Positions 57,385 through 64,000 of a stretch of DNA of 64,000 bases are shown here, one piece after another. The DNA is taken from positions 120,740-184,739 of the forward strand of contig CAMPDV010000888.1 of assembly GCA_946699065.1 (NCBI GenBank). Direction: 5' to 3'. The position numbers were made by a program, and so were the translations under genes. The notes under the pieces were generated by a model that was given only the letters and a program-made list of their open reading frames with translations, made no database searches and was not told the DNA's origin. Position 1 is the first letter of the stretch, and each line of letters starts with the position of its first letter. Origin of the DNA: Loxodes magnus. Its lineage: Eukaryota > Ciliophora > Karyorelictea > Loxodida > Loxodidae.

Positions 57385-57795
57385 ATATTGATGTCTGTCA
57401 TGGTCGGGAGAATTAGTAGGTAATCTAGCGTAGTGCATATTACATTGTGAGAAATTTCGCATTAAATTCCATCACGGAGAAGAGTGGGCAAGCTTTGAAG
57501 AGACTAGCTTAATTTACTCAAGGGTTCTTGCTAGCAGTATGAACATTTGACTGAATGGTCCATTTCCTTAATTACTAATTCTTATTTGGATCTTATTCAA
57601 GAAGACTGGAGAATTTAGTTAAAAAATCGAAAATAATTTTAAATAAGTAGATTCCCTATTTAGAGAAGCTGATGTGACTCATTGGACAGTTAGAGTAACA
57701 ACATGAATTACGAATAAAGTTATTTTAATATTAATATTAGTATTGAAAGATCTAAGTATCAACGAGATGTTATGCACTCTTTAATAAAATTTATT
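57385..57795 (-). mobile_element. SINE-like element S2
   Basis: About 0.4 kb, similar to S1 in inverse orientation. Shared blocks include CTCAAGGGTTCTTGCTAGCA, TAATTCTTATTTGGATCTTA and GAGAAGCTGATGTGACTCA, and the terminal hairpin is weakened (GAGTGCATAACATCTCGTTG on the minus strand). Overall similarity to S1 is roughly 75-80% by eye, with indels. It is located in an intergenic stretch just upstream of the LRR gene. It is GC-richer than its surroundings. Confidence 0.65.
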
Positions 57796-59229
57796 GATTA
57801 TATATAAGGAATGATTTAATCTTATATGCTTATCTAATACATTCTTTATACTATACATATCTATATATATTAATTATTTACTTTTAACATTTTATTAAGC
57901 TTTTTATATTCTTTTACATGATAAAGAAACAAAATAGTTAGAGATAAATAATTAATGAGGAATGCTTGAAATATACAGAAGAAGTGATAGTTAGTAAATA
58001 TAAAAAATGCTGAATATAATAATAAAGATAGATATTAAAGAATACTAACTAGATAACTTTTAGTTATTTAGATAAGAATAGAAATATATAAGCTATATAT
58101 AGCACTAAAGATATTATCACTTATTATATTTATTAATATTATGTAATTATTGCTTATAATAGCATTGTAACTATTAACTATTATTATATTATAAAATTAT
58201 TAAATCTTTAAATAAAAGCTATTCAAACTACTTTATGATAGATAATTTAGGATATTGATATTAATTATGATAAATTACATTGGAATAACTAGCATCATAG
58301 CTAATTTAATTGTTAGTCTAGAATTAGTGTTCTAATTATTTTCTTTATACATTTAAGAAATAAATTCTAAAATCAAAATATAAATTTAGCTTTATCTATT
58401 TATGTATTTGATTTAATTAAAACCTTATTAAATTATATAGCTTCTTTTACTAATTCTCATTAAAGGACTACTTCTGTATAATAGACTTTACACTGTCTTT
58501 TAATTTAGTTAAGCTGCTATATCTATCTATGGAATGTCAGTTGCTTATTTCTACTTAGCTAGATTTGCTATAGTGTTATTTGCATAAATAGGATTTGTTT
58601 AGAAATGATTTGATTTATAATAAAGCTTTAAAAATGAACCTAAACACTTTTCTTTTAATTTGTCCTGAACACTAGATTTAAAGATCTTTGATATGTATCT
58701 TCTGCCTTTAGCAAAGTAGTAATACTTAGAATTCTAATTACTTCTTTTGTGAGATTTGCTTAAAGAGTAATTAGCATTCTACACATAAGTATTTAGACTT
58801 CGAAAACTCCTTTAGATTGTTTGTTTCTTACATTTAATCTTTTAGATAAGGATTCCTCTAACATATTCAGAACATTGATAGCTTGATATCTACTTATGAC
58901 TCAAATACTAAAAATGTAGACTCTTATTATAGAAAATAATAATAAACTAACTAGACCCAGTAAGAATGAGTTACAATCTACACCTAGATCCAGTTTTGCA
59001 CGCAAAGACTGCTGAACCTAAAAAGCCATCTATTTAGCTTAGCTAACTAATAGAATCCTTAAACTTTCTCTTCATTTAGTGATTTATGAATACTAAGCTA
59101 AACTTATAAGTAGATACTAGATAACTTGGCTATTATCTCTTTCCTTCCCCTTAACTCTAATACTTTATAGCTATTCCTTCTAAGCGACAAGCAGCCTTAA
59201 AACTTAATTATCCCTAATATTCTTATTTG
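57796..59229. other. AT-rich stretch, possibly holding the 5' part of the RING gene
   Basis: No domain was seen up to about 59,200. Around 58,915-59,040 a plus-strand frame beginning with ATG reads KLTRPSKNELQSTPRSSF, which could belong to the N-terminus of the following gene, but the frame connection is not clear. Confidence 0.35.
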
Positions 59230-60071
59230 AAAGTCAAACTAATAAAAATACAGTATATAAGCTTAAAATGCTTTATAAAGAGCTGACTAATTACTAGAGC
59301 AGCAGAAGTAAAAGTATGAGCTTAATGTAGATTAAATGACTTAATAACTAAACAAAAGATATGAAATTTTATTAAATCAGCGCAATTTTCTTATATTTCA
59401 ATGCCAGTAATAACTAACTGATCTAAAGTAAAAGAACCAGTCCCTTTAGCAAGATATTAGAAATCATAAAATTAGTTCAAGTCATTAAAGACAAATAATT
59501 AAGAAACTTAAGGAAGAACTTTTTCCTTTAGAACTTTAAGTAGATAATTTAACCTAAAATAATCATAAGATGGCTTCTAGACATGCATAATAATGAGAAA
59601 TTAGTTTACTGAAATACTATAAATTTAAAGAAATAGTTTAGATTTTCGCTTAATTTACTTCTATATTTGATAATAAAGATTCAGAATGCAATTTCTGTAA
59701 AGTAAAGTAGGAAAATGTTATACTGAAATGTAAGCATCTATTTTGCATATAATGTATTTAATCTGCTCTAGCAGCCCAATAACGAGAATAAGGAGATGAT
59801 CCAAAAATTCAGATTTTACTTAATTAAGGGTAGGATGTAAGCAAGAAATTTAACTTTTATTGTCCCACATGCCATGCTGAAGTTCCAGCATAGAAATCTC
59901 AGAAACCTTATAATCCAAAGTAAGGAAAAAAAAGAAACAAAAACTTGGAAGGAGAATTTTGAAAAACTCATAATAAATAGCTTTATTCAGTTATTAAAAT
60001 TTGCTAATTGTTTATCTAATTTTTATAGTAAGATAACTTTAATAGAGTTATCTTCTAGCAATGAAATTTAA
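59230..60071 (+). CDS. Coiled-coil RING-HC protein, probable E3 ubiquitin ligase (G)
   Basis: From about 59,270 the plus strand encodes a long Gln/Lys/Leu coiled coil (ADQLLEQQKQKYELN, QQQLTDLKQKNQSLQQDI, QIIKKLKEELFPLELQ). A RING finger follows at 59,687-59,872: C-x2-C-x11-C-x-H-x3-C-x2-C-x37-C-x2-C (ECNFCK, CKHLFCIQC, CPTCHAE). The loop before the last Cys pair is longer than usual. RING domains recruit E2 enzymes and direct ubiquitin transfer. After the RING the best frame shifts at a run of eight A near 59,925-59,933 and continues to UAA/UAG-rich sequence. A coiled coil plus C-terminal RING also occurs in Bre1-type histone H2B ligases and TRIM-like proteins; I cannot decide between them. 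The start is not determined. Confidence 0.7.
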
Positions 60072-60822
60072 TTTTTCATATAGTAAATAATTATATTTAT
60101 AAAATATTAGTAAGTTCGAAAGAAAGAGTATTAGATAGTAAGAAAAGGATATTATAAGTTTGGAAACATTAGAGCAAAAAATAGATTTTTTCGTTTAATT
60201 ATAAGATTTTGAAGCAAAGTAGTGAATTATTAATTATAAGCTCTTTGTATATTAAAAAATTATAAAAGTTCAAAAGATTAAACTTATAAAGTGAAATGAA
60301 CTTGATTAAGTAAAATTTAATTGATTTGATCTCATCGTTTTATCTTTTTTTTTCTTAGTGTTTTTGGGTACTTTTGTCTACACTTGATGAACATTGGCAA
60401 TTTAACTAAATATGCTCACTTTTGAAGAAATGTACTTTTTAAGTTCCTTTTTATTTCCTTGAGGCTATAAAAATGAAATTAATTTTTAAAATACATGAAT
60501 TTAATAAAATTTGTATCTTCATCAACTAATTAGCAAAAGGCGAATTTGACCATTAACCCCCTCACATTTACTTTCTATAATCATATCTTTAAAGAAAAAA
60601 TGAGAATGCTAGAAGAGTTGGTATAAAAATAGATAATGTTAAATTATGAATTTTCTTAAACTTCTTTGACTTAGCTTTGCTATATCTCATAAAGAACCTT
60701 TAAACTTTTTTCTTTTAATATGTTTTATTGATAAATGCTATACTAAAGTTAATCATGCTTAATGCTATTTAGAGATGTATTTTAAATATTTGATTAATAA
60801 ATCTTTATTTAATTAAATTTAT
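60072..60822. other. AT-rich stretch without a confident gene
   Basis: Probably the 3' flank of the RING gene; nothing else is recognised. Confidence 0.35.
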
Positions 60823-61041
60823 AAAACCTTAATGAAATAAAGAGATAATAGAATAAAAGGAGTAAGGAGAGAAAAGAGTAAGACTGTACTCGTACAGGAT
60901 CACTTCTATAGGAGATTCTACTCGTTTGCTCCAACAAACGAGACTCCAACCCAATCTAGGAAGATGATTAACGCACTTTTCCCAGCAGGAGGTTTCGATG
61001 ACGCTTGTGGAAAAAGTGGTTCTGACTAGATTGTTATAATT
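60823..61041 (-). ncRNA. R1 element copy 6
   Basis: Reverse-oriented R1 with the CTTGTGG variant. Beyond its inner end the sequence TTATAATTAAATAGAATTAT-TCTCAAAA matches the 3' flank of the 301-residue gene (27,890-27,920). This copy therefore seems to derive from an I-R1 locus, with the rest of the I gene lost. Confidence 0.55.
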
Positions 61042-61959
61042 AAATAGAATTATTCTCAAAACTTGCAATTTTAATTAAATCTCAATAAAAGTTGTAGTTA
61101 AAATTTGAATTACATCTAATAAAACAGTTTAAGATTAAAAACTAAATTTATAATGATTAAAGATACTATGCTTAAAACATCAAAAATAAACTCCTTTCTT
61201 ATAAATAAAAGACTTATACAGTTTTACTTATTTAACTCATAACCATTTTTCATAATAAAGGGATTTTGATTTGTCTCGATCGTTATAAATTAAATAACTT
61301 TCTCATTTTAATTTAGTTTATTTAAGTAATCTTCTAGAATTATTTAAAATAGCATTAAAAAGTTTGTTTCTTTTAATGTCTATTTAGTTATATAACTTTG
61401 CGATATAATCTCTACAAAGTATAAGAACTAAGGAATATACTGCTTTATTTTAAATTTAGACATTTCGAATTCTTTTACAGCACTAAATCCAGTCTTAATA
61501 TTTATTATCCACTCACATAATCTTATCTATTACTATAAAAAATAGATTTTAGCTAAGTATGAAAAATAGAAAGCAACTAAAATAAACTTGAAAGCTTTAA
61601 TTCTTTTAATCCATTTAATTCTCACTTTTCTCATCTCATTCGATATTGCAAACTGATTAAAAAATCTACTCTCTTTATTAACCATTTTCTAAAAAGGATC
61701 TTCTACTAAGTTAATAAAATCCTGGAAGACAAAATCTTTTGAAGGTGTAAAAGATTTTACTAAAAGTATCGCAAAAAGTGAAATGAAAGTTATAAAGCCT
61801 TCTCATGTAAATTGCTTATAGGTATATTACTATAATATCAATGTATATACATTAAGTTAGTAATTTGTTTAAGTCATTTATTATAAGAGATGTATGTTAG
61901 AAATTATAAGTAAGAGATAGGGATTTATTCCAGTTACTAGAGAATATTAGGCAATTAAG
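61042..61959. other. AT-rich stretch without a confident gene
   Basis: Nothing recognisable was found apart from the short I-gene-like flank next to R1 copy 6. Confidence 0.35.
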
Positions 61960-64000
61960 AAAGACACTATTTAAACTTGGAACTAAGTTATCAATAATAA
62001 TAAAACTGAATAAGAGCTTTATCTCATATAAGGAAACTAAAACTTATTTTTCTAGCTCTAAAAAATAACTTCGAGTTGCTTCTAAATTTCCTTCTTTAGA
62101 TTGTCCAGAGATTACTTTACTTTTTTGAGTTAAAAGAAAAGAGATGAAAACTAAAATTTAGACATTAGCTAGTAATAATTTATATGGATGTGGGAACTTA
62201 TTATTTCACTGAGGTTATTCCATCTATTTAAACTAAGACTAACTATTCATAGAATTTGGAAATTATGAGTAATGCTAAACTCTTAACATCACTTCAAACT
62301 TTGTACCTTAAACCATCTTGCAATAGCTTTTACAGCATTAGGATGATGTTTTACTAAAAAATATATTGTTAGATTCTATAATAATGGAAAGCTGGTTTAT
62401 TAAAAAGGAAATTTAAACAGGCTAGTATAAGGAGGTCAAGCTTTAAGGCTAGAAAGCTGAATAGTATCTAAAGAGACTGCTAACAGAAATTATAAAGAAG
62501 TAGTTGGATATCCCTTTACAGGCTGATTTGATAAGTTCATTCTTATTGATTAATCTCTAAGCATTTATTAAATTATTAGACTTGTGATAAGAATGTGGTC
62601 GAAACTAGGAAAGCTTTTTATACTAATTTTGAAGTAGAAAATGTAACTACTTTAGATTTATGACCTTATGGTATTTTTTACTATCATGATAAAAATCTCT
62701 AACAGCAGCATAAGTAAAAAACAATTTATTTGGGTACAAAAAAATCCATGAATCATCAATCTAACAACCGAAAATTCGTTTTAGTTGGCAAAAGAAAATA
62801 TTTTATTGAAAGGGAAAAAGAGAGTGTATGGAATACTACAGTTCTTAAAATAGAGAAACTTAAAATATTACTAATTTTTGAGATCTTGATCCTATTCCTA
62901 TCTACTAGCAGTATTAAAAAAATATCTAAAAATTGCTGAGAGACTACCTAAGTTTTTTATTCCAATATGCATGATAGTCTATAAAAGAACCTACTTCATT
63001 ACCTAAGTTCTTGGATCCTTGATAAAAATGAGAGAAATAAATTAAACTTTGATTGTAATATCACAACAGGGAAGCTCAAGCGAGATGACAGAAACTATTA
63101 AGAAATATTCCTAAAAATTGAACATCGTGAATTTATATTACCCAGATATCCAGATCATAAGTTTATAAAAACTGCTTGATGGAAAATATTTTATTAATTA
63201 CTGCATAGAATAATCAGACACTAAGTATTTCTGCTTAACTCTACAAATAGATATGTGAAAGCACCTGTTGCACTTTATACTGAAGTTGATTGAGTTTTTT
63301 CTCAAGACGCTTATGAATATATGGATTATACTTATAGGTTTTGATTGTAAAATCCTTATCTAGGTAAAATAGTTGCCTTTGCTTCTTTGGGTTCAGAATA
63401 TTTAAAAAAAATGCTAAGGGAAGAATTGAGACTTAAACAGAAGATGAAATTGCTTTAGCTTAGGTTGGTCTGCAGCTACATATTTGCTTCCTAAATATTC
63501 TTTTGACACATTTTTGCTGAACTACTAATGAGAAGATCATTCTCAGTGATTTTTTCAAGTTTTACATTTTACTTACAACAAGTTCATCAAAGTCAGCTTT
63601 CTTGAAAATTAGTTAATTTAGCTCTTAACTCTACCTAAAGACATGAGGTAATAGCGAAATTTACAGTCAAATTTAAACAAAAAAAGCGAATAAAAGAAGA
63701 TGAACAGACAAATAGACAAAAGAAAATGCTAAATGTCCAACTTCCTTCCTTTAAATTTTACGATATACAGAAAGTTAAAAAAAGGAAACTTTCAAAGGAT
63801 TCCCAACTCCATTTATCTCATTCAACTCTATTAACTGTGACAGAATAGTAGACAAAAGAAGAAATTTTCAAATGGATAAAATAGACTTTTCTCCATAAGT
63901 AATGAAGAGTTAAGGAATCAAACCATAAGGATTTGAATCTAATTTTAGTATTAATTTGATATATTATAGCTATATTTAATTAAAACTGCTATATCTAGAT
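61960..64000 (+). CDS. LamG-like (concanavalin-fold) domain protein, runs off window (H)
   Basis: Around 62,170-62,570 the plus strand encodes a laminin-G/pentraxin-like jelly-roll. GNLLFHWGYSIYLN and FIEFGNYEQC are followed by NHLAIAFTALGW, VRFYNNGKLVYQKGNL and YPFTGWFDKFILIDQSLS, the usual strand order of the Laminin_G_3 type (W/N-H-x-A, then NGKLV, then the closing G-x-x-D). Downstream, a well-behaved frame (TCDKNVVETRKAFYTNFEVE near 62,580 onward) continues past 63,900. It includes APVALYTEVDWVFSQDAY, a possible membrane region (63,470-63,560) and a basic tail. Frame changes near 62,310 and 62,560 are needed. LamG domains bind glycans or proteins on the cell surface. The start is uncertain and the end lies outside the window. 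Confidence 0.55.

Noticed and set aside
1-64000. rRNA or tRNA genes
   Set aside because: No stretch with recognisable rRNA core sequences or a complete tRNA cloverleaf with box A and box B was found by eye; a covariance-model scan was not possible.

Overview
This window looks like somatic or germline DNA of a ciliate with a karyorelict-type genetic code (Loxodes is the best-known relative; the genus is inference). The evidence is direct. The standard-code ORFs are short shadows. When UAA and UAG are read as Gln and UGA as Trp, long open frames with recognisable domains appear on both strands. In these frames UGA stands at the invariant Trp of WD40 repeats and at the Trp of kinase motifs, yet UGA is also the only codon found at the ends of the intact genes. 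All translations below use that rule. Base composition is very AT-rich.

Layout. 2.8-10.1 kb is a 7.3 kb block holding an intact NACHT/pentapeptide/WD40 gene (minus) and a divergent 301-residue gene (plus). It ends in a 0.2 kb GC-richer repeat called R1 here. A 6.6 kb inverted copy of this block lies at 27.7-34.2 kb. In that copy the NACHT gene is decayed and carries a 0.36 kb SINE-like insertion, and the 301-residue gene is frameshifted. Between the arms lie a large multi-membrane-span gene (D1, about 13.5-19 kb, minus), a 252-residue gene, a truncated third NACHT-family gene (20.6-22.1 kb), and two pieces of a second D copy (D2 minus, D3 plus) that look separated by an inversion. 36-43 kb holds small genes, including a tight divergent pair at 38.25-39.57 kb. 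44.8-47.2 kb is an intact 806-residue protein kinase/pentapeptide/seven-WD40 gene. It is followed upstream by gag-like, zinc-knuckle-bearing reading frames (47.5-50.3 kb). 53.2-57.2 kb encodes a membrane-anchored leucine-rich-repeat protein. 59.2-60.1 kb encodes a coiled-coil RING protein. A LamG-like protein gene runs off the right end.

How it fits together. The most striking theme is a shared C-terminal platform (a helical linker with an ANAI/LNYM motif, pentapeptide repeats, WD40 propellers). It is attached to a NACHT ATPase in one family and to a TKL-like kinase in another. The NACHT family carries very regular 120-bp WD40 units whose number differs between copies (14 in A, about 5 decayed in B, 4 in C). 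This resembles the architecture of fungal NACHT-WD40 incompatibility and immune receptors. Function here is not shown by sequence. Six near-identical R1 copies sit at gene 3' ends and duplication boundaries and can fold into nested stems. Several frameshifts fall in homopolymers and may be assembly errors rather than biology.
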